From Pseudomonas sp. NFACC02 (lineage in GTDB: Bacteria > Pseudomonadota > Gammaproteobacteria > Pseudomonadales > Pseudomonadaceae), in assembly GCF_900110765.1 (NCBI RefSeq), contig NZ_FOEO01000016.1, forward strand, positions 1 through 64,000: DNA of 64,000 nt, written 5' to 3'. Made by a program: the position numbers and the translations under genes. Below the pieces are notes generated by a model that was not told the origin of the DNA, searched no databases, and was given only the letters and a program-made list of their open reading frames with translations. How positions within the stretch are numbered: position 1 is the first letter of the stretch; each line of letters starts with the position of its first letter. This document shows positions 1 through 8,603 of the stretch, piece by piece.

Positions 1-46
1 TCGCTTTCTTGATGCGTGCATCAATCGTCCGCGCTGCATTCTTAAC

Positions 47-180
47 TGTAGGAGCGTGGCTTGTCCCGCGATCTGCCGGGAACCGGCAGCAAAACCGGTG
101 CATGCGGAGTGTCAGGCATAACCGAGTTGCCTGATTTTGCTACCGCTGCGCGGCAGATCGCGGGCAAGCGCGCTCCTACA
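47..180. repeat. long palindromic intergenic repeat, copy 1
   Basis: The outer ends are inverted: the left end starts TGTAGGAGCG and the right end finishes CGCTCCTACA. Just inside them GATCTGCC and GGCAGATC also pair. The core holds a short hairpin (GCCGG GAA CCGGC) and a stretch ending TGATTTTGCTACCGCTGCGC that recurs almost unchanged in a second copy about 80 bases downstream. The ends resemble the REP-type palindromes elsewhere in this window, but the core is longer. No convincing protein-coding signal lies inside. Confidence 0.75.
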
Positions 181-262
181 GTGTCGGCGTGAACCAACGG
201 CAGGCGGCATACCGTCAGATCGCGATCTGGCGTCTATCATAGCTCCGCTTTTGCCCGGAGCG

Positions 263-405
263 TGTAGGAGCGCGCTTGCTCTGGGCCGCACTCGGACGAT
301 CTGCCGGGAACCGGCAGCAAGTTCGGTGCATGCGGTTTGTCAGGTACAACTGGGTCGTCTGATTTTGCTACCGCTGCGCGCCAGATTGCGGCACGAGCCA
401 CGCTC
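263..405. repeat. long palindromic intergenic repeat, copy 2 (3' end eroded)
   Basis: This is the second copy of the element at 47-180. It has the same TGTAGGAGCG start, the same GATCTGCCGGGAACCGGCAG block and the same TGATTTTGCTACCGCTGCGC block. The middle shows scattered substitutions. The right end reads GAGCCACGCTCG instead of closing with CTCCTACA, so this copy has lost a perfect terminal inverted repeat. The 80 bases between the copies hold no gene that I can support. Confidence 0.7.
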
Positions 406-476
406 GCCTTCGGCAGAACAGACGTTGCGATACCACCGAACGCGGCTATTCCTTCAATCCCCAAAAACCTGCGCCC

Positions 477-505
477 AAAAAAAGCCCCGCCAAATGAGCG
501 GGGTT
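477..505 (-). terminator. rho-independent terminator downstream of aceF
   Basis: On the minus strand a CCCCGC / GCGGGG stem with a 7-base loop is followed by a run of seven T (the A run at 477-483). It lies about 70 bases past the aceF stop codon, so it can end the aceE-aceF transcript. Confidence 0.8.
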
Positions 506-537
506 GAGGTACGAGCGTGGCAGCTCGAAAAACAGCG

Positions 538-565
538 AAGGCCCGTTTCATGGGAAACGGGCCTT
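538..565 (-). terminator. first hairpin after aceF
   Basis: AAGGCCCGTTT pairs with AAACGGGCCTT around a 6-base loop, 7 bases past the aceF stop codon. On the minus strand five T follow after a 5-base gap. It may be a weaker terminator or a 3' stabilising hairpin ahead of the stronger terminator at 477-505. Confidence 0.6.
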
Positions 566-572
566 GTACGGC

Positions 573-2219
573 TTACAGCAGAATCGTACGGATATCCGCC
601 AGCAATTCGCTCAGACGCTTGGTGAAGCGAGCGGCTGCGGCGCCGTTGATCACGCGGTGATCGTAGGACAGCGACAGCGGCAGCATCAGGCGTGGCTGGA
701 AAGCCTTGCCGTCCCAGACCGGTTGCATGGTGGCCTTGGAGACGCCCAGGATCGCCACCTCAGGCGCGTTGACGATCGGCGTGAAGCCGGTGCCGCCAAT
801 GTGACCCAGGCTCGAGATCGTGAAGCAGGCGCCTTGCATGTCGTTGGCCGACAGCTTCTTGCTGCGGGCTTTCTCAGCCAGCTCGGCAGCTTCGGCAGCC
901 AGTTGCAGCAGGCTCTTCTGGTCGACGTTCTTGATCACAGGGACCAGCAGGCCGTCCGGCGTGTCCACGGCGAAACCGATGTGGACGTATTTCTTGCGGA
1001 TGACGGCTTTGCCGCTTGGTGCCAGCGAGCTGTTGAAGTCCGGCAGTTCCTTGAGCAGGTGCGCGCAGGACTTGAGCAGCAGAGGCAGTACGGTCAGCTT
1101 CACGCCTGCTTTTTCGGCCACGGCTTTCTGCGCAACGCGGAATGCTTCCAGGTCGGTGATATCAGCCTGGTCGAACTGAGTGACGTGCGGGATGTTCAGC
1201 CAGCTGCGGTGCAGACCGGTCGCGCCCAGTTGCATCAGGCGAGTCATCGGCACTTCTTCGATTTCGCCGAAGCGGCTGAAATCGACTTCCGGAATCGGTG
1301 GAATGCCCATGCCGCCGGCAGCGCCGCCAGCAGCCGGTGCATCCTTGGCTTTGGTCATGATGGATTTGACGTATGCCTGCACGTCTTCCTTCAGGACACG
1401 ACCGTGTGGACCGGTGGCAGCAACCGCGCTCAGCTCGACGCCGAATTCACGGGCCAGCTGACGAACAGCCGGGCCTGCGTGAACCTTGGCGCCGTCTTTG
1501 GCAGGCGCGGCTGCCGGAGCAGGTGCTGCTTCGGCTTTCGGTGCTGGAGCGGCGGCAGGTGCGGCAGCAGGCGCGTCAGCCTTGGCCGGAGCCGGGGCGG
1601 CAGCCTGAGCAGGCGCGGCGGCAGGTGCAGCGCCAGCCACTTTCAGCTTCAGGATCAGGTCGCCCGTGCCGACTTCGTCTTCAACCTTGACGCTGATGCT
1701 TTCGACCACGCCCGCGGCTGGAGACGGGATCTCCATCGAGGCTTTGTCGGATTCCAGCGTGATCAGCGACTGGTCAGCTTCGATGCTGTCGCCGACCTTG
1801 ACCATCAGCTCGATGATGCGTGCCTTGCCCGACGAACCGATGTCAGGGACGTGGATGTCCTGAACGGCGGCCTCGGCAGCAGGGGCGGGTGCGGCGGCAG
1901 GAGCCGGAGCCGCTTCAGCCGGTTTTTCAGCTGCAGGTGCCGGAGCAGCGGCGGCTGGCTCGGCAGCAGGAGCAGCGGCGGATTCACCTTCCACTTCCAG
2001 CTCGAACAGCTCGTCGCCTTCTTTCAGCCGGTCGCCCAGCTTCACTTTCATGCTTTTGATGACGCCGGCCTTGGGCGCAGGGATTTCCATGCTCGCCTTG
2101 TCGGACTCCAGCGTCAGAACGCTCTGGTCCGCTTCGATGCGATCACCGACCTTGACCATCAGCTCAATGACTTCACCGTCACCGCTGCCGATGTCGGGTA
2201 CACGAATTAACTCACTCAC
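573..2219 (-). CDS. aceF: dihydrolipoamide acetyltransferase, E2 of pyruvate dehydrogenase
   Basis: E2 core of the cytoplasmic pyruvate dehydrogenase complex; it moves the acetyl group from E1 to CoA. The 548-residue product has two N-terminal lipoyl domains, each with the lipoylated lysine in the motif ESDKASMEIP (about residues 40 and 160), joined by Ala/Pro-rich linkers. A peripheral-subunit-binding domain follows (AVRQLAREFGVELSAVAATG, near residue 250). The C-terminal acyltransferase domain carries the catalytic motif DHRVINGA. I chose the GTG at 2217-2219 because AAGGAG sits six bases upstream and the protein then begins SELIRVPDIG, as E2 proteins do; an in-frame ATG 75 bases further up would add an unrelated leader. 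It follows aceE on the same strand after a 150-base gap that contains a hairpin. Confidence 0.96.
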   Translation of the reverse strand: MSELIRVPDIGSGDGEVIELMVKVGDRIEADQSVLTLESDKASMEIPAPKAGVIKSMKVKLGDRLKEGDELFELEVEGESAAAPAAEPAAAAPAPAAEKPAEAAPAPAAAPAPAAEAAVQDIHVPDIGSSGKARIIELMVKVGDSIEADQSLITLESDKASMEIPSPAAGVVESISVKVEDEVGTGDLILKLKVAGAAPAAAPAQAAAPAPAKADAPAAAPAAAPAPKAEAAPAPAAAPAKDGAKVHAGPAVRQLAREFGVELSAVAATGPHGRVLKEDVQAYVKSIMTKAKDAPAAGGAAGGMGIPPIPEVDFSRFGEIEEVPMTRLMQLGATGLHRSWLNIPHVTQFDQADITDLEAFRVAQKAVAEKAGVKLTVLPLLLKSCAHLLKELPDFNSSLAPSGKAVIRKKYVHIGFAVDTPDGLLVPVIKNVDQKSLLQLAAEAAELAEKARSKKLSANDMQGACFTISSLGHIGGTGFTPIVNAPEVAILGVSKATMQPVWDGKAFQPRLMLPLSLSYDHRVINGAAAARFTKRLSELLADIRTILL

Positions 2220-2276
2220 AATGTCTCTCCTTAGGAGAACCTGTTCACTCGACTGCGCTGCCGGTAGTGCGACAAA

Positions 2277-2325
2277 ACAGCCTCGGATGCTCATTTACCG
2301 GAGTAAATTCCGCATCCTCGGCTGT
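2277..2325 (-). repeat. stem-loop between aceE and aceF
   Basis: Three nested inverted segments share one axis: ACAGCC / GGCTGT outside, GATGC / GCATC in the middle and ATTTAC / GTAAAT inside, closing on the loop CGGA. A three-base mismatch separates the outer and middle stems. It lies between the aceE stop and the aceF ribosome-binding site. A role in transcript processing or in E1:E2 ratio is inference. Confidence 0.65.
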
Positions 2326-2369
2326 CTTGCGCAGTGTTGCAGCGCGCTTTGCGATCGTTAACGCAGACC

Positions 2370-5018
2370 TTAGCAGTCCAGCGGGTTGCGTTTATCCGGG
2401 TCGATGCCGAACTTGGTGATGGCTTCAGCCACGACCTTCGGTTCGATATCGCCCCGATCGGCCAAGGCTTCCAGAGCTGCCAGCACCACGAAGTGACGGT
2501 CGACTTCAAAGAAGTGACGCAGCTTCTTGCGGCTGTCGCTGCGGCCATAGCCGTCAGTGCCCAGGACTTTGTATTCCTTGGTCGGAACCCACTGACGGAT
2601 CTGGTCAGCGAACAGTTTCATGTAGTCGGTCGAAGCGATCACCGGACCTTTACGGCCGTTGAGGCACTCTTCAACGTAGCTCAGCTGTGGCTTCTGGCCC
2701 GGCTTCAGACGGTTGGCTCGCTCTACGGCCAGGCCGTTGCGACGCAGTTCGTTGAAGCTGGTGACGCTCCAGACGTCAGCGCCGATGTTGAACTGCTCGC
2801 GCAGGATCTTCGCCGCTTCGCGTACTTCGTTGAGGATGGTGCCCGAACCCATCAGTTGAACGTGATGAGCCACTTCGCGCTTGTCTTCTTCAAGCAGGTA
2901 CATGCCCTTGATGATGCCGTCCTCGACACCGGCCGGCATTGCAGGCTGGTGGTAGTTCTCGTTCATCACGGTGATGTAGTAGTAGACGTTTTCCTGCAGC
3001 GTCATCATCCGGTGCGTGCCTTCATGCATGATCACCGCCAGCTCATAGGCATAGGCAGGGTCATAGCTGCGCACGTTCGGGATGGTCGAGGCCAGGATGT
3101 GGCTGTGACCGTCTTCGTGTTGCAGGCCTTCACCGTTGAGCGTGGTACGCCCGGAGGTGCCGCCCAGCAGGAAGCCGCGGGTCTGTGCATCGCCAGCGGC
3201 CCAGGCCAGGTCGCCGATACGCTGGAAACCGAACATCGAGTAGAAGATGTAGACCGGCAGCATCGGGGTGTTGTAGTTGCTGTAAGCGGTACCGGCAGCG
3301 ATGAACGAGGAGAACGCACCGGCCTCGTTGAGGCCTTCCTGCAGGATCTGGCCGTCTTTCTCTTCGCGGTAGTACATCACCTGGTCGCGGTCGACTGGCT
3401 CGTACAACTGGCCGACTGGCGAGTAGATACCCAACTGACGGAACATGCCTTCCATACCGAAGGTACGGGCTTCGTCGGCGAGAATCGGAACGATGCGCTT
3501 GCCCAGTTCCTTGTCTTTCACCATCGAGGCGAGGATGCGACCGAACGCCATGGTGGTGGAGATCTCACGGTCGCCCGAGCCATCGAGGATGGACTTGAGG
3601 GTGCCCAGTGGAGGCGTAGGGATGCTCGTGTTGCCACGGTTGCGCTGCGGCAGGGAACCACCGAGTTTCTCGCGGCATTTGCGCAGGTATTTCATTTCCG
3701 CGCTGTCTTCGGCCGGACGATAGAACGGCAGCGTTTCGAGCTCGGAATCGTTCAGCGGAATGTCGAAGCGGTCACGGAATTTCTTCAGCGACTCGATATC
3801 GACCTTCTTGGTGTTGTGCGCGGTGTTCTTCGCTTCGCCCGCACCGGTGCCGTAACCTTTGATGGTCTTGGCCAGGATGACGGTTGGCTGGCCTTTGTGG
3901 TTGACCGCCTGGTGGTACGCCGCGTAGACCTTGTACGGGTCGTGACCGCCACGGTTGAGCTTCCAGATTTCGTCGTCGGAGAGGTTTTCGACACGCTTGA
4001 GCAGCTCAGGATCGTCACCGAAGAAGTGCTTGCGCACGTAGGCGCCGTCTTTGGCCTTGTAGTTCTGGTACTCGCCATCGATGGCCTTGTCCATGCGGCG
4101 CTGCATGAGGCCGTCTTCGTCCTGTGCGAACAGCGGGTCCCACATCCGGCCCCAGATGACCTTGTTGACGTTCCAGTTGGCGCCGCGGAACACGCCTTCG
4201 AGTTCCTGGATGATCTTGGCATTGCCGCGAACCGGGCCGTCGAGGCGCTGCAGGTTGCAGTTAATGACGAAGATCAGGTTGTCGAGGTTTTCGCGGCCGG
4301 CCAGGGAGATGGCGCCCAGGGTTTCCGGCTCGTCACACTCGCCGTCACCGATGAAGCACCAGACCTTCTGCTTGCCTGCCGGGATGAAACCACGGTTTTC
4401 CAGGTACTTCATGAAGCGTGCCTGGTAGATCGCGGTGATCGGGCCCAGACCCATGGAAACGGTCGGGAACTGCCAGAAGTCCGGCATCAGGTGCGGGTGC
4501 GGGTACGACGACAGGCCGCCACCGTCCACTTCCTGACGGAACTTGAGCATCTGCTCTTCGCTCAAGCGACCTTCCAGGAAGGCGCGAGCGTAGATGCCTG
4601 GCGAGGCGTGGCCCTGGTAATAGATCAGGTCGCCACCGTGTTCGTCGGTCGGGGCCTGGAAGAAGTAGTTGAAGCCAATGTCATACAGCGTGGCGCTGGA
4701 CGCGAACGTGGAGATGTGGCCGCCCAGATCAGGGTCTTGCATGTTGGCGCGCATGACCATCGCCAGTGCGTTCCAGCGAACGATCGAACGGATGCGGCGT
4801 TCCATGAACAGGTCGCCAGGCATGCGTGCTTCGCGGGTAACCGGGATGGTGTTGCGATAAGGCGTGGTGATGGAGTACGGCAGCTGTGTGCCACTTCGTG
4901 TGGCCAGCTCGCCCATACGGGTCATCAGGTAGTGAGCACGGTCTTCGCCTTCTTTGTCGAGAACCGATTCCAGGGCGTCCAGCCATTCCTGGGTTTCGAC
5001 GGGATCGAGGTCTTGCAT
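2370..5018 (-). CDS. aceE: pyruvate dehydrogenase E1 component
   Basis: Homodimeric, thiamine-diphosphate-dependent E1 that decarboxylates pyruvate and acetylates the lipoyl groups of AceF. At 882 residues it is close to the usual 885-890 of the gammaproteobacterial single-chain E1. Family signatures include the thiamine-diphosphate motif region starting GDGECDEPE near residue 230 and continuing to the NCNLQRLDGPVRGN segment, and the C-terminal SDSRKKLRHFFEVD. The ATG at 5018 has GGAG eight bases upstream, and the protein starts MQDLDPVETQEWLDALESV, typical of the family. It is first in the aceE-aceF operon, with a 5' region holding twin palindromic sites. Confidence 0.97.
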   Translation of the reverse strand: MQDLDPVETQEWLDALESVLDKEGEDRAHYLMTRMGELATRSGTQLPYSITTPYRNTIPVTREARMPGDLFMERRIRSIVRWNALAMVMRANMQDPDLGGHISTFASSATLYDIGFNYFFQAPTDEHGGDLIYYQGHASPGIYARAFLEGRLSEEQMLKFRQEVDGGGLSSYPHPHLMPDFWQFPTVSMGLGPITAIYQARFMKYLENRGFIPAGKQKVWCFIGDGECDEPETLGAISLAGRENLDNLIFVINCNLQRLDGPVRGNAKIIQELEGVFRGANWNVNKVIWGRMWDPLFAQDEDGLMQRRMDKAIDGEYQNYKAKDGAYVRKHFFGDDPELLKRVENLSDDEIWKLNRGGHDPYKVYAAYHQAVNHKGQPTVILAKTIKGYGTGAGEAKNTAHNTKKVDIESLKKFRDRFDIPLNDSELETLPFYRPAEDSAEMKYLRKCREKLGGSLPQRNRGNTSIPTPPLGTLKSILDGSGDREISTTMAFGRILASMVKDKELGKRIVPILADEARTFGMEGMFRQLGIYSPVGQLYEPVDRDQVMYYREEKDGQILQEGLNEAGAFSSFIAAGTAYSNYNTPMLPVYIFYSMFGFQRIGDLAWAAGDAQTRGFLLGGTSGRTTLNGEGLQHEDGHSHILASTIPNVRSYDPAYAYELAVIMHEGTHRMMTLQENVYYYITVMNENYHQPAMPAGVEDGIIKGMYLLEEDKREVAHHVQLMGSGTILNEVREAAKILREQFNIGADVWSVTSFNELRRNGLAVERANRLKPGQKPQLSYVEECLNGRKGPVIASTDYMKLFADQIRQWVPTKEYKVLGTDGYGRSDSRKKLRHFFEVDRHFVVLAALEALADRGDIEPKVVAEAITKFGIDPDKRNPLDC

Positions 5019-5130
5019 GGCTTGCTCCAGGGCGGAAAGGCTTCCAGAATCGGTTGCCTGAGTTTGTTGCGACTGGCCTTGTGGGCAGACGACGTAAATT
5101 CTTGGATGACCGGAGTGGTATCCGGCGTTG

Positions 5131-5145
5131 TGTAGTTTTACTACA
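5131..5145. promoter_or_regulatory. palindromic operator-like site 1 upstream of aceE
   Basis: TGTAGT TTT ACTACA is a perfect 6-3-6 inverted repeat. A site of the same design lies 52 bases away on centre at 5184-5196. The arrangement resembles operators of the FadR/PdhR branch of the GntR family, which control pdh operons in other proteobacteria. The regulator here is not in the window, so its identity is inference. Confidence 0.6.
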
Positions 5146-5175
5146 AATCTTCGGCTGTTTCAGCTTTTCGACTTG

Positions 5176-5203
5176 TATATACAGTAGTAAAACTACAGGT
5201 GAA
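5176..5203 (-). promoter_or_regulatory. candidate aceE sigma-70 promoter
   Basis: On the minus strand TTCACC (5203-5198) and TATATA (5181-5176) are separated by 16 bases. Operator-like site 2 fills the spacer. Both boxes match consensus at four of six positions, so this is a candidate, not a certain promoter. Confidence 0.45.
5184..5196. promoter_or_regulatory. palindromic operator-like site 2 upstream of aceE
   Basis: GTAGT AAA ACTAC is a 5-3-5 inverted repeat and the reverse complement of the core of site 1. It sits between the candidate -35 and -10 boxes of aceE, where a bound repressor would block polymerase. Confidence 0.6.
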
Positions 5204-5404
5204 CGATGTTTTCGCTCGGTTCACTCGGTGAAACAAATCGCTAATGTTGGTTGAAAAAAGAAACAGATCAAGTGAAAGCTGATGCTGGCAACCAAAAATA
5301 ACGAAACGCTGGCAATTTTTAACCTTTGTTCGACAGTCCTGTCCGTCTCGTGTGTAAAAACCTCCACGGTGGGTAGTCTTTTGAACGCCGATCAAGGATA
5401 GACC

Positions 5405-8356
5405 ATGAGCCTCCCTTTGCTGGCTGATCTGCCGGCCGTCCTGTTGCCGTTGGTCACTCGTGCACAGCAGTCGTTCCGCGCTGCGCTTGTTTCTCTGACG
5501 GATGACGGTCAAGCGGCGTTCGACGCATGGCCCGCTGAACGTCTGGCCGCTTTCGATCGCGTCTGCGCGGCCAGCGATTTTGTCGCCGATCAGGTGAGCC
5601 GCGACCCACAGATGTTGCTCGACCTCGCCGAATCCGGAGAGCTTGAGCGGGGCTTTGCCGCCGGGGAGCTGCGTCAGCAGATTGCCGCCGCCGTGCAGGA
5701 GGCGGCGAGCGACGATGAGCTGGGGCGTAATCTACGTCGGCAGAGGACGCGGCAGCAAGTCCGAATTATCTGGCGTGACCTGACGCGACAAGCCGACCTG
5801 GTCGAAACCTGTCGCGACCTTTCCGACATGGCCGATGGCAGTATCGACCTCGCGTACCAGTGGTTGTACGAAAGGCATTGCCAGCAATTCGGCACGCCGA
5901 CCGGGCGTCGCAGCGGCGAGCCCCAGCACATGGTCATCCTCGGCATGGGCAAGCTGGGCGCGGTCGAATTGAATCTGTCGTCCGACATCGACCTGATCTT
6001 CGCGTACCCCGAGGGCGGCGAAACCCAAGGGGTCAAACGTCCGCTGGATAATCAGGAGTTCTTCATCCGCCTGGGCCAGCGTCTGATCAAGGCGCTGGAT
6101 CCGGTCACGGTCGATGGTTTCGTCTTCCGTGTCGACATGCGCCTTCGGCCCTACGGTTCTTCCGGCGCGCTGGTGCTCAGCTTCAACGCGCTGGAGCAGT
6201 ATTACCAGGACCAGGGGCGCGACTGGGAACGTTACGCCATGATCAAGGCGCGTGTGGTCGGTGGCGATCAGGCCAAGGGTGACGAGCTGCTGGACATGCT
6301 GCGGCCGTTCGTTTACCGGCGCTATCTGGATTTTTCGGCCATCGAAGCGTTGCGCACCATGAAGCAACTGATCCAGCAGGAGGTGCGGCGCAAAGGCATG
6401 GCGGCCAACATCAAGCTGGGCTCGGGCGGGATCCGCGAGGTGGAATTCATTGCCCAGGCATTCCAGTTGATTCACGGCGGCCGCGACCTGAGTTTGCAGC
6501 AGCGCCCCTTGCTCAAGGTGTTGCGCACGCTCGACGGTCAGGGCTATCTGCCTTCGGCTGTCATCGATGAGCTGCGCCAAGGCTATGAATTCCTGCGCTA
6601 CACCGAACACGCCATTCAAGCCATTGCCGACCGCCAGACGCAGATGCTGCCAGAAGATGATCGGGACCAGGCGCGTATCGCGTTCATCATGGGTTTTGCC
6701 GACTGGGACAGCTTCCACGAGCAGCTTATGTATTGGCGCGGTCGGGTTGACTGGCATTTCCGTCAAGTCATCGCCGACCCGGACGAAGACGAGGGCCAGG
6801 AAGAAGGAGGCGAGGAGATCGTCGGGGGCGAGTGGTTGCCGCTGTGGGAGGAGTCGCAGAATGAGGAAAGCGCCTGCCTTCAATTGCAGGAGGGCGGCTT
6901 CACGGATGCGCCCAAGGCGCTGAAGCATCTGAGCAATTTGCGCAACAGTTCTCAGCTGCGCTCGATGCAGCGTCTGGGGCGTGAGCGACTCGATGCCTTT
7001 ATTCCGCGTCTATTGGCGCAAGCCGTCGAGCACAGCAATCCTGATCTGGTCCTTGAACGCGTCCTGCCATTGGTCGAAGCCGTGGCGCGACGATCGGCTT
7101 ACCTTGTGCTGCTTACCGAAAACCCGGGTGCATTGCGCCGTCTGCTGACGTTGTGTGCGGCGAGTCCATGGATCGCCGAGCAAATTGCTCGCTTTCCGTT
7201 GTTGCTGGACGAATTGCTGAATGAAGGCCGTCTGTTCAGCCCGCCACAGGCGCTCGAACTGGGCGCTGAATTGCGCGAGCGTCTGACGCGCATTCCCGAA
7301 GATGATCTTGAGCAGCAGATGGAAGCGCTTCGGCACTTCAAGCTGGCGCACAGCCTGCGTGTCGCTGCTTCGGAAATCACCGGCAGCCTGCCGTTGATGA
7401 AGGTCAGCGATTACTTGACCTGGCTGGCGGAGGCCATTCTGGAGCAGGTATTGGCGTTGGCGTGGCGGCACACGGTCGCCCGTCATGGTGCGCCCCGGCG
7501 CCCGGACGGCACGGTGTGCGATCCCGGCTTCGTGATTGTCGGTTATGGGAAAGTGGGCGGGATCGAACTGGGGCATGGTTCCGATCTGGATCTGGTGTTC
7601 ATCCATGACGGCGATCCACAGGCTGAGACCGATGGCGCCAAGCCGATCGATGGCGCGCAGTTCTTTACGCGTCTGGGCCAGCGGATCATCCACCTGATCA
7701 CCACGCAGACCAACTCCGGTCAGCTGTACGAAGTGGACATGCGGCTGCGGCCTTCGGGCGCGTCGGGGTTGTTGGTGAGTTCACTGGGCGCGTTTTCCCG
7801 TTATCAGGAAAACGAAGCCTGGACCTGGGAGCATCAGGCGTTGGTGCGCGCCAGGGTGCTGGTCGGCAGTACGGAGGTGGGCCATGGATTCGAAGCCGTG
7901 CGTGCCAAGGTGCTGGGGCGCGAGCGCAATCTGGACACGCTGCGTCAGGAGGTCAGCGAGATGCGCGCCAAGATGCGTGACAACCTCGGCACCAAGGCCA
8001 CGACCGCCGGCAAGGGGGCGAATGCCTTCGAAGCCACGGCGTCGTTCGACCTCAAGCAGGACGCCGGAGGTATCGTCGATATCGAATTTATGGTGCAATA
8101 CGCGGCCTTGGCGTGGTCCAGAGAGCATCCCGCGCTGCTTCGATACACCGATAACATCCGCATTCTTGAAGGTCTGGAGCAGGCCGGTCTGATGCCTGCC
8201 GCCGACGCCAGTCTACTGCGGGAGGTGTACAAGGCGTATCGTTCCGCCGCTCACCGACAGGCCTTGCAAAAGGATGCGGGGGTGGTCAGTGGTGATCAGT
8301 TTGTGGCCGAGCGGCGTGAAGTGATGCGGATCTGGGCGCAGTTGGGGTTGGGTTAG
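5405..8356 (+). CDS. glnE: bifunctional glutamine synthetase adenylyltransferase/adenylyl-removing enzyme
   Basis: Cytoplasmic enzyme that adenylylates glutamine synthetase to shut it down and removes the AMP to reactivate it, directed by PII proteins. The 983-residue product has two nucleotidyltransferase domains: an N-terminal deadenylylase (GMGKLGAVELNLSSDIDLIF, near residue 180) and a C-terminal adenylylase (GYGKVGGIELGHGSDLDLVF, near residue 715). Both keep the paired Asp signature. It is somewhat longer than the 946-residue E. coli enzyme, and an acidic Glu/Asp/Gly-rich insertion at about residues 457-490 explains most of the difference. AAGGA lies six bases before the ATG. It is divergent from aceE across 386 bases, and a repeat pair separates it from waaF. 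Confidence 0.96.
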   Translation: MSLPLLADLPAVLLPLVTRAQQSFRAALVSLTDDGQAAFDAWPAERLAAFDRVCAASDFVADQVSRDPQMLLDLAESGELERGFAAGELRQQIAAAVQEAASDDELGRNLRRQRTRQQVRIIWRDLTRQADLVETCRDLSDMADGSIDLAYQWLYERHCQQFGTPTGRRSGEPQHMVILGMGKLGAVELNLSSDIDLIFAYPEGGETQGVKRPLDNQEFFIRLGQRLIKALDPVTVDGFVFRVDMRLRPYGSSGALVLSFNALEQYYQDQGRDWERYAMIKARVVGGDQAKGDELLDMLRPFVYRRYLDFSAIEALRTMKQLIQQEVRRKGMAANIKLGSGGIREVEFIAQAFQLIHGGRDLSLQQRPLLKVLRTLDGQGYLPSAVIDELRQGYEFLRYTEHAIQAIADRQTQMLPEDDRDQARIAFIMGFADWDSFHEQLMYWRGRVDWHFRQVIADPDEDEGQEEGGEEIVGGEWLPLWEESQNEESACLQLQEGGFTDAPKALKHLSNLRNSSQLRSMQRLGRERLDAFIPRLLAQAVEHSNPDLVLERVLPLVEAVARRSAYLVLLTENPGALRRLLTLCAASPWIAEQIARFPLLLDELLNEGRLFSPPQALELGAELRERLTRIPEDDLEQQMEALRHFKLAHSLRVAASEITGSLPLMKVSDYLTWLAEAILEQVLALAWRHTVARHGAPRRPDGTVCDPGFVIVGYGKVGGIELGHGSDLDLVFIHDGDPQAETDGAKPIDGAQFFTRLGQRIIHLITTQTNSGQLYEVDMRLRPSGASGLLVSSLGAFSRYQENEAWTWEHQALVRARVLVGSTEVGHGFEAVRAKVLGRERNLDTLRQEVSEMRAKMRDNLGTKATTAGKGANAFEATASFDLKQDAGGIVDIEFMVQYAALAWSREHPALLRYTDNIRILEGLEQAGLMPAADASLLREVYKAYRSAAHRQALQKDAGVVSGDQFVAERREVMRIWAQLGLG

Positions 8357-8382
8357 GGTATTTGATTTTTTGTTGATGTCAC

Positions 8383-8460
8383 TGGCCTCTTCGCGGGCAA
8401 GCGCGCTCCCACCCGAGATCGCGCTCAACTGTAGGAGCGCGCTTGCCCGCGATGGGGCCA
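8383..8460. repeat. REP-type inverted pair after glnE
   Basis: Two facing copies of the arm GCGGGCAAGCGCGCTCC lie head to head between TGGCC and GGCCA ends. Each arm also occurs at 34577-34664 and, variant, at 59664-59752. It occupies the gap between glnE and waaF and could fold as a large hairpin at the 3' end of the glnE message. Confidence 0.8.
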
Positions 8461-8524
8461 GAAAGATCACAACATGTTCCGGACTGTGGTGAATGCCAAA
8501 CCGGACCTATATAAAGCTATGACA

Positions 8525-8573
8525 GGGAGGCGTCAGGCTGTGTGGAAGCGTCACGCAGCCTGATGGGCCTCCC
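8525..8573 (+). promoter_or_regulatory. imperfect hairpin just upstream of waaF
   Basis: GGGAGGCGTCAGGCTG pairs with CAGCCTGATGGGCCTCCC, with a small bulge, around a 15-base loop. It ends 30 bases before the waaF start codon and is followed by T-rich sequence (TTTCTGGTCGTTTTT). It could be a terminator, an attenuator or a leader structure of the LPS core operon; the sequence alone does not decide. Confidence 0.5.
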
Positions 8574-8603
8574 TGCTCGTTTCTGGTCGTTTTTGGATTG
8601 AGC

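Noticed and set aside
504..2210. Long open frame antisense to aceF
   Set aside because: It is the shadow of the GC-rich, Ala/Pro-rich aceF gene, has no ribosome-binding site or family signature, and the opposite strand encodes a clear E2 protein.
2334..5135. Very long open frame antisense to aceE
   Set aside because: The codon pattern is the mirror of aceE, and the translated sequence is low-complexity in His, Val, Arg and Gln with no recognisable domain.
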